From contig JABDFK010000016.1 in assembly GCA_013286585.1 (NCBI GenBank), positions 1-37,376 on the forward strand: a stretch of DNA of 37,376 bases, in the 5' to 3' direction. Position 1 is the first letter of the stretch. Each line of letters starts with the position of its first letter. Below are positions 1 to 8,911 of this stretch, piece by piece. Below the pieces are notes generated by a model that was not told the origin of the DNA, did not search any database, and saw nothing but the letters and a program-made list of their open reading frames with translations. The translations under genes were made by a program, and so were the position numbers. Source of the stretch: Deltaproteobacteria bacterium. GTDB taxonomy: Bacteria > Bdellovibrionota > Bdellovibrionia > Bdellovibrionales > Bdellovibrionaceae.

Positions 1-54
1 CCGCACAAGCGAGCGACCGAACAACGAAGGATCCAGCCGTTTGATCGCGCACGG

Positions 55-2583
55 TCAATGTGTCTGTTGAGCATGTCCTGTGAAGTTGGCTTTGATTCCA
101 AGGTCCTTTTCGCGGATCTCTTTGAAAAGATCGCGAGGGCTCTTGATATCCAGCGCATTCACCAAAACTTGATCCACGTGATCCACCAAGATGATTTTCA
201 GATCTTTCAAAATTTCTTTTGGAATCTCCTTCAAATCACTTTCGTTTTCCTTAGGACATATGATCGTTTTAATGCCGCCCCGGTGAGCCGCCATGATCTT
301 CTCTTTAAGACCGCCGATCTCTAGCACTTTACCACGTAGGCTGACCTCTCCGGTCATGGCCACTGTGCGCTTCACCGGAATCTTCATGATCGCCGACACG
401 ATAGAAGTGGTCAGCGCAATACCTGCCGACGGTCCGTCTTTCGGAGTCGCACCTTCCGGCAAATGGATGTGCAGATCGATGTTTTGGAAATACTCTTTTT
501 CCAAGCCAAAGAGTGGTCCGCGAGAGCGCACATAGCTCATTGCTGCCGAGCAAGACTCTTTCATCACATCGCCCAGTTGGCCCGTGACGGTGAATTTGCC
601 TCGGCCAGGAACGACGTTCACCTCGACGGCTAGAAGATCTCCGCCGACTTCGGTCCACGCCATACCGTTGGTGAGTCCGATCTCGTTTTGCACTTCGATC
701 TTACCGAATTTGTATTTTTCAGGTCCCAGAAGCTCCAAAACCTTCTTAGGGCTGATCACATAAGTGGTGATTTTTCCAGCCTTCGTCGTTTTGATCGCAG
801 TCTTAGCTGTTTTCGCAGCTGCCGCCTTTTTCTTAGAGCCTTTTTTGCCACCCATTTCGGCGATGGCTTCTTGTCTCAAGATATCACGGGCCACTTTTCG
901 ACAGACATTGGCGATTTGGCGCTCCAAATTTCGCACGCCAGCCTCTTTGGTGTAGAAGCGGATGATGGTTTTGATCGCGGCGTCTTGGAATTGCACTTTG
1001 CGATCTTTCAAACCATGGGCTTCGAGCTGTTTGCTGACCAAGTATTGAAGCGCGATGTGGAATTTTTCAGTCTCTGTGTAACCTTCAAGACTGATAATCT
1101 CCATACGATCTAGCAGTGGCCGCGGCACCGTATGCAGCGAGTTCGCTGTAGCAACGAACATCACTTTTGATAAATCATATTCCACTTCCAAATAGTGATC
1201 TTGGAAATTGCAATTTTGCTCTGGATCCAAAACTTCCAACATGGCAGAGCTTGGATCACCGCGGAAATCAGAAGCCATCTTGTCGATTTCATCCAGCAAC
1301 ATGACGGGATTTCCTTTGTCCACTTTGCGAAGCGCCTGCAGGATTTTTCCTGGCATTGCGCCCACGTAAGTTTTTCTATGACCGCGAATTTCAGCTTCGT
1401 CACGAACGCCACCCAAGGAAATGCGGGCGAACGGTTTATTCAGGGCACGTGCGATCGAACGGGCCAAGGAAGTTTTACCAACCCCCGGAGGTCCCACTAA
1501 GCAGAGGATTGGACCCTTCATGTTTTCGGCAATGGCCAAAACAGCCAAGTATTCCAACACGCGTTCTTTGACTTTTTCCAGGCCCCAGTGATCTTCGTTC
1601 AACACTTCTTCAGCAAAGGCCACGTCATGGCGCTCTTCTGCGTATTCCTGCCATGGCAAAGCCAACATCCAATCGATGTAGTTGCGTACGACCGTCGCTT
1701 CGGCGGACATCGGCGACATCATTTTCAGTTTTTTGATTTCTTTCATGATCTTTTCGGTCGCTTCTTTGGACATTTTCTTTTTCTTGGCTTTTTCTTCGAG
1801 CTCTCGCAGCTCTTCTTGGTAGTCGTCTTTTTCGCCAAGCTCTTTTTGGATCGCCTGCATTTGTTCGTTTAAGTAGTACTCTTTTTGCGAGCGCTCCATT
1901 TGCTTTTTCACGCGGCTGCGGATTTTCTTTTCCACTTCCAGAATTTCGATTTCGCCTGTCATCGTGTTCAGCAGATGCTCTAAGCGTTTACCGGCATCCA
2001 AGATCTCTAGGACTTTTTGTTTCTCTTCCAACTTCAGATTCAGTTGCGCCACGATGATGTCGGCTAATTCGCCGGGCTGTTCGATCGTTGATACTCGCAT
2101 CAAAATTTCTGGTGGAATGCGTTTGTTCAATTTCACGTAGGTTTCGAAGGTCGATTTCACTGACCGGACCAAAGCCTGGGTCTCTACGATGCTGGATTGG
2201 TCTTCGCCGATCTCTTCCGTCTGCACGACGAAGAAGGCCTCATTGGCCACGAAGTTCTTAATTCGTACCCGGCGCTTGCCCTCGACCAACACCTTCACCG
2301 TGCCATCCGGCAGGCGCAGGAGTTGGATAATAGTACCAATAGTTCCAATACTATAGATGTCTTTGGGTTCGGGGTTGTTTGTTTTGGCGTCCTTTTGCGC
2401 GGCCAAAACGATGTCCGTTTGCTTGCTCATGGCCTCTTCAAGAGCGTTGATGCTCTTTTCGCGGCCCACGAACAGCGGCATCATCATGTGCGGGAATATG
2501 ATCAAATCCCGCAATGGCAATAGAGGCAACTGACTGGATTGACTAGCTGTTTTACCTGTAGATTTGCTGTCGCCCTCGGACAT
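55..2583 (-). CDS. lon: ATP-dependent Lon protease
   Basis: Cytoplasmic ATP-dependent serine protease that degrades misfolded and regulatory proteins. The 842 residues carry an N-terminal LON substrate-binding domain (from about residue 20), a coiled-coil helical region (about 200-300), an AAA+ module with Walker [10 protein letters not shown] (364-372) and Walker B VMLLDEID (427-434), and a C-terminal protease domain with the catalytic Ser719 in DGPSAG and Lys762 of the dyad. The ATG follows a strong AAGGAGG site. A lysine/alanine-rich stretch at about 577-603 sits between the ATPase and protease domains and is absent from E. coli Lon. The gene lies 82 bp behind clpX on the same strand, with a palindrome in that gap. 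Family assignment is certain. Confidence 0.98.
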   Translation of the reverse strand: MSEGDSKSTGKTASQSSQLPLLPLRDLIIFPHMMMPLFVGREKSINALEEAMSKQTDIVLAAQKDAKTNNPEPKDIYSIGTIGTIIQLLRLPDGTVKVLVEGKRRVRIKNFVANEAFFVVQTEEIGEDQSSIVETQALVRSVKSTFETYVKLNKRIPPEILMRVSTIEQPGELADIIVAQLNLKLEEKQKVLEILDAGKRLEHLLNTMTGEIEILEVEKKIRSRVKKQMERSQKEYYLNEQMQAIQKELGEKDDYQEELRELEEKAKKKKMSKEATEKIMKEIKKLKMMSPMSAEATVVRNYIDWMLALPWQEYAEERHDVAFAEEVLNEDHWGLEKVKERVLEYLAVLAIAENMKGPILCLVGPPGVGKTSLARSIARALNKPFARISLGGVRDEAEIRGHRKTYVGAMPGKILQALRKVDKGNPVMLLDEIDKMASDFRGDPSSAMLEVLDPEQNCNFQDHYLEVEYDLSKVMFVATANSLHTVPRPLLDRMEIISLEGYTETEKFHIALQYLVSKQLEAHGLKDRKVQFQDAAIKTIIRFYTKEAGVRNLERQIANVCRKVARDILRQEAIAEMGGKKGSKKKAAAAKTAKTAIKTTKAGKITTYVISPKKVLELLGPEKYKFGKIEVQNEIGLTNGMAWTEVGGDLLAVEVNVVPGRGKFTVTGQLGDVMKESCSAAMSYVRSRGPLFGLEKEYFQNIDLHIHLPEGATPKDGPSAGIALTTSIVSAIMKIPVKRTVAMTGEVSLRGKVLEIGGLKEKIMAAHRGGIKTIICPKENESDLKEIPKEILKDLKIILVDHVDQVLVNALDIKSPRDLFKEIREKDLGIKANFTGHAQQTH

Positions 2584-2604
2584 GGACCCCTCCTTGGTTA
2601 TGTT

Positions 2605-2626
2605 ACTTGTGGTTTAAACCGCAAGT
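2605..2626. promoter_or_regulatory. 22-bp palindrome in the lon leader
   Basis: Arms ACTTGTGGTTT and AAACCGCAAGT pair fully except for one T-G wobble. It lies in the clpX-lon gap, 21 bp before the lon start codon. It could be a dimeric operator, an mRNA hairpin close to the lon ribosome binding site, or a weak clpX terminator; no U-tract follows it. The pairing is seen directly; the role is inferred. Confidence 0.5.
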
Positions 2627-2665
2627 GGGTCTACATGCAGAGGACGCTTTTAAGGGCGGTTTCGG

Positions 2666-3970
2666 TTATGCGCTTTCAGCAGAATCCTTCTTTTCTTTCT
2701 CAAGGGCTGCCGCGCGCATTTCCTCCTCAGTCTTGTACACTAACTTGGGTTTATCAGTTCCACTGATAACCTTATCGCTAATGATACATTCTTTTACGTT
2801 CGACATGGAAGGAATTTCGAACATGATCTCTAGCATTGAATGTTCTATGACTGCGCGCAGACCGCGGGCACCGGTTTTGCGCTTCAAAGCTTCTTGCGCG
2901 ATCGCTTTCAGTGCATCCTCGGTGAATTTTAACGCCACCCCATCAATGGCGAAAAGCCTTTGATATTGTTTCGTAATTGCATTCTTCGGTTGCACCAAAA
3001 TATCGATCAAGGCTTTTTCTTCAAGAGGGTCTAGGACCGCAATCACCGGCAAACGACCGATGAATTCTGGGATCAGACCGAATTTAACTAGGTCATCAGG
3101 CTCGACCTTTCGGAGGATGTTTTCCGAATTGTCTTTTTCTTTTTGAGTTTTAATGTCAGCACCGATTCCCATCACGCGATTGGAAGTGCGATTGTCGATG
3201 ACTTTTTCTAGGCCAACGAAAGCTCCGCCGCAGATGAAAAGGATGTTGGAGGTGTCCACTTGAATGAATTCTTGCTGAGGATGTTTCCGACCACCCTTCG
3301 GAGGCAAATTCGCCACCGTTCCCTCGAGAATTTTTAACAATGCCTGTTGCACGCCCTCACCTGACACGTCGCGGGTGATGGAAGGATTTTCAGATTTGCG
3401 GGAAATTTTGTCGATCTCATCGACATAAATGACTCCCCGCTGACATTTTTCGATGTCGTAGTCCGCAGCCTGAAGCAAATTCAAGACCACGTTTTCCACA
3501 TCTTCGCCCACATAGCCCGCTTCAGTGAGCGTCGTCGCATCTGCCATAGCAAATGGAACGTTCAAAATTCGAGCGATAGTTTGTGCTAGAAGAGTTTTGC
3601 CAGAGCCCGTAGGGCCGATCAGCATAATGTTGGATTTTGCCAGTTCCACTTCTTGGGATTTTTTACTGCCAGTGGTGGCGTTGATGCGCTTGTAGTGATT
3701 GTGCACTGCCACTGCCAAGGATTTTTTCGCTTGCACTTGGCCGATGACGAAATCATCCAGGTAGGTTTTGATGTCCGCTGGTTTTGGCACCTTGAAGGTG
3801 CCTTTGACCGCGGTCTCTTTTTCGCGCTCTTCGTCGATGATGTCGTTGCAAAGGTCTATGCACTCGTCACAGATGTAAACGCCTGGTCCTGCGATCAGTT
3901 TTTTGACTTCTTTTTGGCCCTTGCCGCAAAAACTACAACGAAGCGAGCCGCTGTCTTTTCCGTTACTCAT
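2666..3970 (-). CDS. clpX: ATP-dependent Clp protease ATP-binding subunit ClpX
   Basis: AAA+ unfoldase that feeds substrates to ClpP in the cytoplasm. The 434 residues show the N-terminal C4 zinc finger (Cys12, 15, 34, 37), Walker A GPTGSGKT (119-126), the GYVG pore loop (152-155), Walker B IYVDEID (181-187) and the C-terminal ClpX domain. The tripeptide that docks ClpX on ClpP, IGF in E. coli, aligns here with Met267-Gly268-Ile269, an unusual form. The stop of clpP lies 6 bp before the ATG, so the two are surely one transcript. The ribosome binding site AAAGGAT is acceptable. Confidence 0.98.
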   Translation of the reverse strand: MSNGKDSGSLRCSFCGKGQKEVKKLIAGPGVYICDECIDLCNDIIDEEREKETAVKGTFKVPKPADIKTYLDDFVIGQVQAKKSLAVAVHNHYKRINATTGSKKSQEVELAKSNIMLIGPTGSGKTLLAQTIARILNVPFAMADATTLTEAGYVGEDVENVVLNLLQAADYDIEKCQRGVIYVDEIDKISRKSENPSITRDVSGEGVQQALLKILEGTVANLPPKGGRKHPQQEFIQVDTSNILFICGGAFVGLEKVIDNRTSNRVMGIGADIKTQKEKDNSENILRKVEPDDLVKFGLIPEFIGRLPVIAVLDPLEEKALIDILVQPKNAITKQYQRLFAIDGVALKFTEDALKAIAQEALKRKTGARGLRAVIEHSMLEIMFEIPSMSNVKECIISDKVISGTDKPKLVYKTEEEMRAAALEKEKKDSAESA

Positions 3971-3976
3971 CGCAAT

Positions 3977-4582
3977 TTATCCTTTGCTCAATTTCTTGAA
4001 CTCTACAACATTGTCCACCAAACCGAACTCTTTGGCTTCCTGCGCACTTAAATAATAATCCCGCTCCATATTTTTGGCCAAGAAATCGTAGTCTCGTCCG
4101 GTATGGGTCACGTAGATTTGTGTCAGCTTTTCTTTCGTCTTAATCAGCTCTTTGGCCGTGATTTCGATGTCAGTGATCTGCCCTGTCAGTCCGCCACCTG
4201 CGATGAGAGGCTGATGGATCATGATGCGGCTGTTTGGCATGGCGTAGCGCTTGCCTTTAGTGCCGGCCTGCAAGAGCAAAGAGCCCATGCTGGCCGCCAT
4301 TCCCAGACAGAAGGTGGCTACATCGCATTTCACATATTGCATGACATCGTAGATGGCCATACCTGCTGTGACGCTACCACCCGGGGAATTGATATAGAGA
4401 TGAATGTCTTTTTCAGGATTGTCCACTTCCAAAAACAGGAATTGAGCAATGAGAGCATTGGCCACTTCATCCGTCACTTGGCTGCCCAACATGACGATAC
4501 GATCCTTCAGCAATCGCGAATAAATGTCATAGCTTCTCTCGCCTCGCGCGGTCTGCTCGATGACGTATGGAATTAGTGGCAC
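3977..4582 (-). CDS. clpP: ATP-dependent Clp protease proteolytic subunit
   Basis: Serine peptidase that forms the tetradecameric chamber used by ClpX. The triad is Ser98 (in GMAASMGS), His123 (in MIHQP) and Asp175 (in ERDYYLSA), counted from the chosen start. I chose the GTG at 4582 rather than the ATG 60 nt upstream: the GTG has an AAGGAGA ribosome binding site 5 nt before it, and the resulting N-terminus ([11 protein letters not shown]) aligns with mature ClpP. The longer form would add a charged 20-residue extension that lacks support. This gives 201 residues, normal for the family. It is first gene of the clpP-clpX run and is divergent from pepA. Confidence 0.97.
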   Translation of the reverse strand: MPLIPYVIEQTARGERSYDIYSRLLKDRIVMLGSQVTDEVANALIAQFLFLEVDNPEKDIHLYINSPGGSVTAGMAIYDVMQYVKCDVATFCLGMAASMGSLLLQAGTKGKRYAMPNSRIMIHQPLIAGGGLTGQITDIEITAKELIKTKEKLTQIYVTHTGRDYDFLAKNMERDYYLSAQEAKEFGLVDNVVEFKKLSKG

Positions 4583-4750
4583 GGTGGTCTCCTTGTTGTC
4601 TCTAATGGATCTTTCGGTTTTTTCGGGCCGGACCTTAATCATCCTTGGTCTGGAAAAGTACTTTATCCAAAATTGAGCCTATGTTAGAACTTTTGCTTCA
4701 AATTGGCGCATGGAACCGAATGGTTCCTTTTAAGAAAAGGATGGCTTTCG

Positions 4751-6268
4751 ATGAAAAATCTGACACTTCAACTGGTGAAGACTCACAAACCTTCTGCGGG
4801 CTCGACCTTGGTCGTGTTTTCTTCTTCGGTGAAATCTCAAAAATCGTCTGGAGCTAAACTTTCCTCAGCGAGTGCCCAGAAAACTCTGCAGGCTTCGGTG
4901 GACGATCATACGATCACTGGCAAAGCGCAAGAGACCTGTGTGTTTCGTTCTGTTTCTGTTGATGGTTATTCCAATGTCGTGGTTCTAGGATTGGGTTCTG
5001 ACCGAAAGCCAGAAAGCTTCCGACAAATGGCTGCGGGTTTCCATTCGTGTATAAAAGCCATGAAGTCCACCGACATTTGTGTGCAGTGGGATGGCACCGG
5101 TCTTGGAAAGAAAGATTTATCGGCGGCGACACAAGCTTTTGTCGAAGGTCTTCTGCTGAGTGATTACAATTTTGACGAATTAAAATCGAAGAAGAAAGAT
5201 GACGAAAAAGCGGCGGCCAAAGAGATCCGCGTTTCTTTAGTTAGTAAATTTGCCGCAGATGCATCTCTGAAGAAGGCTTTCAACGAAGCGGAAGTTTTAG
5301 CCGGCTGTGTGAATTTTTCCCGCCGCTTGGGTGATTTGCCCGGCAACCTGATGACTCCGACAAATTTGGCCGATTCGATTGTTGAGGCCGTTAAAGGCAC
5401 TGGCGTGAAAACTGAGATCTGGGACCGCGCCCGCATTAAAAAAGAAAAAATGGGCGGTCTTTACGGCGTAGCCCGCGGTTCCCACGAAGAACCACGCTTC
5501 ATTATTTTGCGTTACAATGGCGCAGCTAAGACGAAAAAACCAATTGTATTTGTGGGCAAAGGTTTGACCTTTGACTCCGGCGGTATCAGCTTAAAACCCG
5601 GCGCGGCTATGGAAGAAATGAAATACGACATGTGCGGCGGAGCCAACGTCTTGGGCGGCTTTCTAGCCATCGCCAAACTGAAATTGAAAGTGAACGCCAT
5701 TGCGCTAGTTCCTTCCACTGAAAATATGCCCGGTGGATCTGCCACTAAACCTGGCGATGTGCACACCGCTCGTAACGGAAAAACTTTTGAAGTGAATAAC
5801 ACCGATGCTGAAGGCCGACTGATTCTTTCCGATGCACTCTGCTTCGGCTCAGAACAAGCTCCACAGATGATGGTGGATGCGGCGACTCTCACAGGTGCGA
5901 TCATCGTTGCTTTGGGCAACACTCACACTGGTTTTTTCACCAAAAATGAAGCTTTGAGCAAAAAAATCCAAGCCGCCGCCGACAAAACGGGCGAGCTCGT
6001 TTGGCGCATGCCTTTGGTCGACCATCACACCAAAGACATGAAAGGCACCTTCGCGGATCTTTCGAATATTTCTGCGGGAAAAGGTGCTGGCTCTGCAACA
6101 GCAGCGGCATTCCTGGAACAGTTTGTGGAAGAGGGAATTCCTTGGGCTCACTTCGACATCGCTGGAACAGCTTGGGCTGTGGGTGGACGATTGCCATATT
6201 GCCCGAAAAAAGGCGCTAGTGGAGTTTTGGTTCGCACGTTCGTGGAATTGGCGCGGCAGTTTACTTAA
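4751..6268 (+). CDS. pepA: Leucyl aminopeptidase (M17 family)
   Basis: Cytosolic dinuclear-metal aminopeptidase that removes N-terminal residues from peptides, downstream of Clp and Lon proteolysis. The signature NTDAEGRL is at residues 350-357, giving metal ligands Asp352 and Glu354 and the catalytic Arg356; Lys270, Asp275, Lys282 and Asp293 are the other active-site residues. The N-terminal third is the poorly conserved M17 regulatory domain. I start at the ATG at 4751, which has AAAAGGA about 9 nt upstream; an in-frame TTG at 4703 has no ribosome binding site. The result is 505 residues, normal for the family. It is divergent from clpP across a gap of about 170 bp. Confidence 0.96.
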   Translation: MKNLTLQLVKTHKPSAGSTLVVFSSSVKSQKSSGAKLSSASAQKTLQASVDDHTITGKAQETCVFRSVSVDGYSNVVVLGLGSDRKPESFRQMAAGFHSCIKAMKSTDICVQWDGTGLGKKDLSAATQAFVEGLLLSDYNFDELKSKKKDDEKAAAKEIRVSLVSKFAADASLKKAFNEAEVLAGCVNFSRRLGDLPGNLMTPTNLADSIVEAVKGTGVKTEIWDRARIKKEKMGGLYGVARGSHEEPRFIILRYNGAAKTKKPIVFVGKGLTFDSGGISLKPGAAMEEMKYDMCGGANVLGGFLAIAKLKLKVNAIALVPSTENMPGGSATKPGDVHTARNGKTFEVNNTDAEGRLILSDALCFGSEQAPQMMVDAATLTGAIIVALGNTHTGFFTKNEALSKKIQAAADKTGELVWRMPLVDHHTKDMKGTFADLSNISAGKGAGSATAAAFLEQFVEEGIPWAHFDIAGTAWAVGGRLPYCPKKGASGVLVRTFVELARQFT

Positions 6269-6371
6269 GGTAAAAATTTATTAAAACCTGTTGAAGTTGC
6301 GCTATCTAGGCCTATCACAATCAAGAAATGGTGAAAAGGTTAGGGATAAATTAAGTAACGGTCTTCCAAAA

Positions 6372-6380
6372 GGGGGGGGG
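6372..6380 (+). promoter_or_regulatory. Nine-G homopolymer acting as ribosome binding site
   Basis: Nine consecutive G residues preceded by AA form the only Shine-Dalgarno-like sequence for the TTG start at 6383. The homopolymer lies 2 nt from the start codon, so changes in its length would alter spacing or strength of the site. Confidence 0.6.
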
Positions 6381-6382
6381 AT

Positions 6383-7396
6383 TTGATTAAAAAATTTACT
6401 TTTATTTCGATCCTTCTGATCTGCCAATTTGCTCAAGCTCAATCAACCTCCCCAGAGTATCGTTCACTCTCTGAGGGTTTCAGAAAATTTATTACCGATG
6501 GCACTAATTTGTCCCTGGATGAGCAAATCAATGCATGGATCAAAGATGTCGAGTCCCTGGCTCCAGAAGTTTATCTTCACATCATTGCAGGCGATGATCA
6601 GACAAAACTTGATTCTGAAAGAAGAAGTTTAGCTCAAAAATGGTTCCCTCTTCTTTTTGCAAATTCGGCAGAAATTCAGAGGCAATTTGACTTGTTCGAG
6701 ACTCAAGGAAAACCAATCATTGACCAGTTGGCAGCCTCTTATCCTGAGGCCAACCTTTCAGCGGTCACCGTGATGGCCATTCCTTCACTCAATAAATTTA
6801 ACGGACAAGTCAAAAAAATCCATGGTCATGTCTACGCGATGTTCGGAATGGATATGATTGCATTAATTGGTCAAAAACCAGATCTCAGGCCTGGAGCCTT
6901 GCTCGTAAATAACATGCCAGTTCTGATGTCACATGAGTTCACTCACGCGATTCATTACATTCTTTCGGATTTTGGCTCAGGAGATCCCTCAACTGCTTCT
7001 TTCTGGGGTCCTTTGTGGGATGAAGGATTGGCACAGGTAAATAGCCAATTGCTCAACCCAGGTTCAGATTTAACAAATATTTTTATGGAAAAGGTTCTTG
7101 CCGCAAAATGCACACCCGAAAACATCCAAGCATGGGCAAAATCATATATCGAGGACTCAAAGGGGAACGAACAGCAAGTTGAGACCGCCTATGGGACATG
7201 GTTTATGTTGTCATCGGGACTTACTGAGCATGGAGCTTATCGTGCAGGCTACTGTCTTGGCTACAATGTAATTCTCAGTGCACTAAGAACTTATTCGATG
7301 AAAGAAATTATTAAAATGAGTCGTGCCGATGCTTATCGGATTGGGCAAGAAACATTGGCCAAGTTTGCATCTCCAAACGGAGGTAGTAAGCCCTGA
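6383..7396 (+). CDS. Secreted zinc metallopeptidase (HExxH, gluzincin-like)
   Basis: Predicted exported zinc protease. A signal peptide ends at about residue 20 (cleavage after AQA). The motif HEFTH (184-188) supplies two zinc ligands and the catalytic Glu185, and Glu214 in WDEGLAQ is a good candidate for the third ligand, as in gluzincins and DUF2268-type proteases. At 337 residues it has no obvious extra domain. The start is TTG, supported by the signal peptide beginning there and by the G-tract before it. The region is more AT-rich than its neighbours. The substrate is unknown; an exported protease in a predator could act on prey protein, which is inference. Confidence 0.8.
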   Translation: MIKKFTFISILLICQFAQAQSTSPEYRSLSEGFRKFITDGTNLSLDEQINAWIKDVESLAPEVYLHIIAGDDQTKLDSERRSLAQKWFPLLFANSAEIQRQFDLFETQGKPIIDQLAASYPEANLSAVTVMAIPSLNKFNGQVKKIHGHVYAMFGMDMIALIGQKPDLRPGALLVNNMPVLMSHEFTHAIHYILSDFGSGDPSTASFWGPLWDEGLAQVNSQLLNPGSDLTNIFMEKVLAAKCTPENIQAWAKSYIEDSKGNEQQVETAYGTWFMLSSGLTEHGAYRAGYCLGYNVILSALRTYSMKEIIKMSRADAYRIGQETLAKFASPNGGSKP

Positions 7397-7557
7397 CTTT
7401 TGGGTCGTCCGAATTTCTCTAGATTTTCTAGCGAATAAAAGTCAGTGTGATTGAGTGGCTCTAATCTGCGATATTGAAACTTAGCTGAGTCAAAAGGCGC
7501 TTACGTTGACCGGCAGTAGGTTGGCAATGAAATGTCACCCTCATACTACCGAGTCTC

Positions 7558-7577
7558 GGACACACGAAGTGTCCTAC
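7558..7577 (-). repeat. REP-like hairpin next to the RAYT gene
   Basis: The arms GGACAC and GTGTCC around a 5-nt loop form a perfect 6-bp stem. Read on the minus strand the stem is preceded by GTAG (sharing one G), the tetranucleotide that RAYT enzymes recognise next to REP hairpins in other bacteria. It lies about 55 bp before the RAYT start codon. Function is inferred from position and form. Confidence 0.45.
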
Positions 7578-7589
7578 TACTCCTTCGGG

Positions 7590-7988
7590 GGCACCGCCCG
7601 GTCGGCACGAAATTGCATCCTATCCTCGTGCATGAAACAACTCAGTTTTTTAAAACCAGTAAAAAAGGAACACGGTGGAGCTCACTCGCTCGGTCGTCGG
7701 CGCGGCCGCAGACCTATGGACACCAGAAAGCCTCTGCACATCACTTTGCGCTCCGAGCTAGCGCTGGGGTCAAGATCTTTGCTGAGGCACCGCCCGCTGA
7801 TCCTGCGGATTGTAGCCAAAGCCAGTCGGAGATTTCACGTACGTGTTTACAGAGCCGCCATCTGTGGAAATCATCTGCATTTTTTGGTTAGAGGTTATCA
7901 CCGAAGAGACCTACAGAATTTTTTTCGAGTGGTCGCCGGCCATATCGCGCAAGAAATATTACGTCAGTTCCCGCTCGCGGGCGGTGCC
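7590..7988. repeat. Three copies of the word GGCACCGCCCG in and around the RAYT gene
   Basis: Copies at 7590-7600 and 7786-7796 (plus orientation) and 7978-7988 (minus orientation). The first is noncoding, the second is read as Arg-His-Arg-Pro and the third as Ala-Gly-Gly-Ala, so the DNA word rather than a peptide is repeated. In two copies the core is the imperfect palindrome GGGC-ACC-GCCC. The outer two face each other around the start and catalytic part of the gene. Confidence 0.6.
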
Positions 7989-8183
7989 CCGGACGAACGG
8001 AGGAAAAGCCCTGTGGGCTGCAAGAAAAACCGTAGGAAGTTCTGGGCTTTACTGCTTTACTCGCGGGTGTTGACTTGGGGTCGTGAATTCAAAACAGTGG
8101 TTCGCTATATTGAGCAGAATATATTAGAAGCGCTCTACCTGATTGCTTATCAGCCACGCAAAATCAGGCCAGCGCCTACTTAA
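7632..8183 (+). CDS. REP-associated tyrosine transposase (RAYT, IS200-like Y1 family)
   Basis: Single-strand DNA transposase of the HUH/Y1 class. The HUH motif is His81-Leu-His83 in GNHLHFLV and the likely catalytic tyrosine is Tyr159 in RYIEQN. The 183-residue product is arginine-rich and basic throughout, as expected for a DNA-binding enzyme. I start at the ATG at 7632 because family members begin MKQLSF; the frame is open 126 nt further upstream but without a likely start. The gene is GC-rich beside an AT-rich neighbour and ends in an 8-bp overlap with the convergent gene at 8176. No insertion-sequence ends are visible, so it looks like a domesticated RAYT. Confidence 0.8.
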   Translation: MKQLSFLKPVKKEHGGAHSLGRRRGRRPMDTRKPLHITLRSELALGSRSLLRHRPLILRIVAKASRRFHVRVYRAAICGNHLHFLVRGYHRRDLQNFFRVVAGHIAQEILRQFPLAGGAPDERRKSPVGCKKNRRKFWALLLYSRVLTWGREFKTVVRYIEQNILEALYLIAYQPRKIRPAPT

Positions 8184-8838
8184 AGTTCACCACGAACGGG
8201 CGGTCAGAGAACTGTTGGATCTCTTTGTCGACGATACTGACTTCCTTTTCGGGATCGGATTGATTGATCAGCTTTACTCCGCGCAAGCGCCAAGCTGTGG
8301 GCCACTCTTGGTTGACGTTGGCGAAGCGCACTTTCACCGGGTGACCATCGCGAAAATCGAATTCGCCGTCGGCCACCGGTTCACCTAAAATTTTCGCCAC
8401 GGGAATCCACAGCGGCGATATTGAGTTCACGTCCGCGGAAGATATTTCACAACTGCCCTCGACTTCCATGCTGGGCTTTTCGCCATTGGAAGCAGAGCCA
8501 TCGCCTTCAAATTGTAAAACGATGTGGGAGTATTTTTGACAGGCAAAAGCCTTTTGTCCATCGGCGCCTTTGAGCACGAAGTGACCTAGCTCAATGCCGA
8601 TCTCTTCGGCCTCTTTGTACATTTTGGCTCCGGAAACCAGTCTTTGTTTGGAGGCTTGATCCAGAGCATTTCCATCCAACTGGCTGAAGTCATAGACTTT
8701 ACGAATGGCTGCGGGATCGCGGGAAGATGTCTTACTGGCTTGTTCGGCGGACTGCGGGAATTGAGGCGAATTTTTCGTCACCATAAAGCCAACGGCAAAA
8801 AAGACAAACAGAAACACGCCAACCGCTAAAATGCGCAT
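8176..8838 (-). CDS. Conserved hypothetical protein with N-terminal membrane anchor
   Basis: I do not recognise the family. The 220 residues begin with an uncleaved-looking hydrophobic segment (about 3-20), followed by a Ser/Gln/Lys-rich linker and a soluble domain of about 170 residues with two cysteines (in FACQKY and GSCEIS) that could form a disulfide in the periplasm. The ATG follows TGAGGTG. Its stop codon overlaps the convergent RAYT stop by 8 bp. Confidence 0.75.
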   Translation of the reverse strand: MRILAVGVFLFVFFAVGFMVTKNSPQFPQSAEQASKTSSRDPAAIRKVYDFSQLDGNALDQASKQRLVSGAKMYKEAEEIGIELGHFVLKGADGQKAFACQKYSHIVLQFEGDGSASNGEKPSMEVEGSCEISSADVNSISPLWIPVAKILGEPVADGEFDFRDGHPVKVRFANVNQEWPTAWRLRGVKLINQSDPEKEVSIVDKEIQQFSDRPFVVNFK

Positions 8839-8911
8839 AGATCACCTCAGGCTTTAGACTATCAAATATTATGAAAACCGAAAGGCTGGTCCGACTTTGG
8901 TCTGGGGAAAA

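Noticed and set aside
4583..4642. Longer clpP start at the ATG at 4642
   Set aside because: The internal GTG has a far better ribosome binding site and gives the family N-terminus.
4703..4750. Upstream TTG start for pepA
   Set aside because: No ribosome binding site, and the extra 16 residues do not resemble the family; the ATG at 4751 has AAAAGGA.
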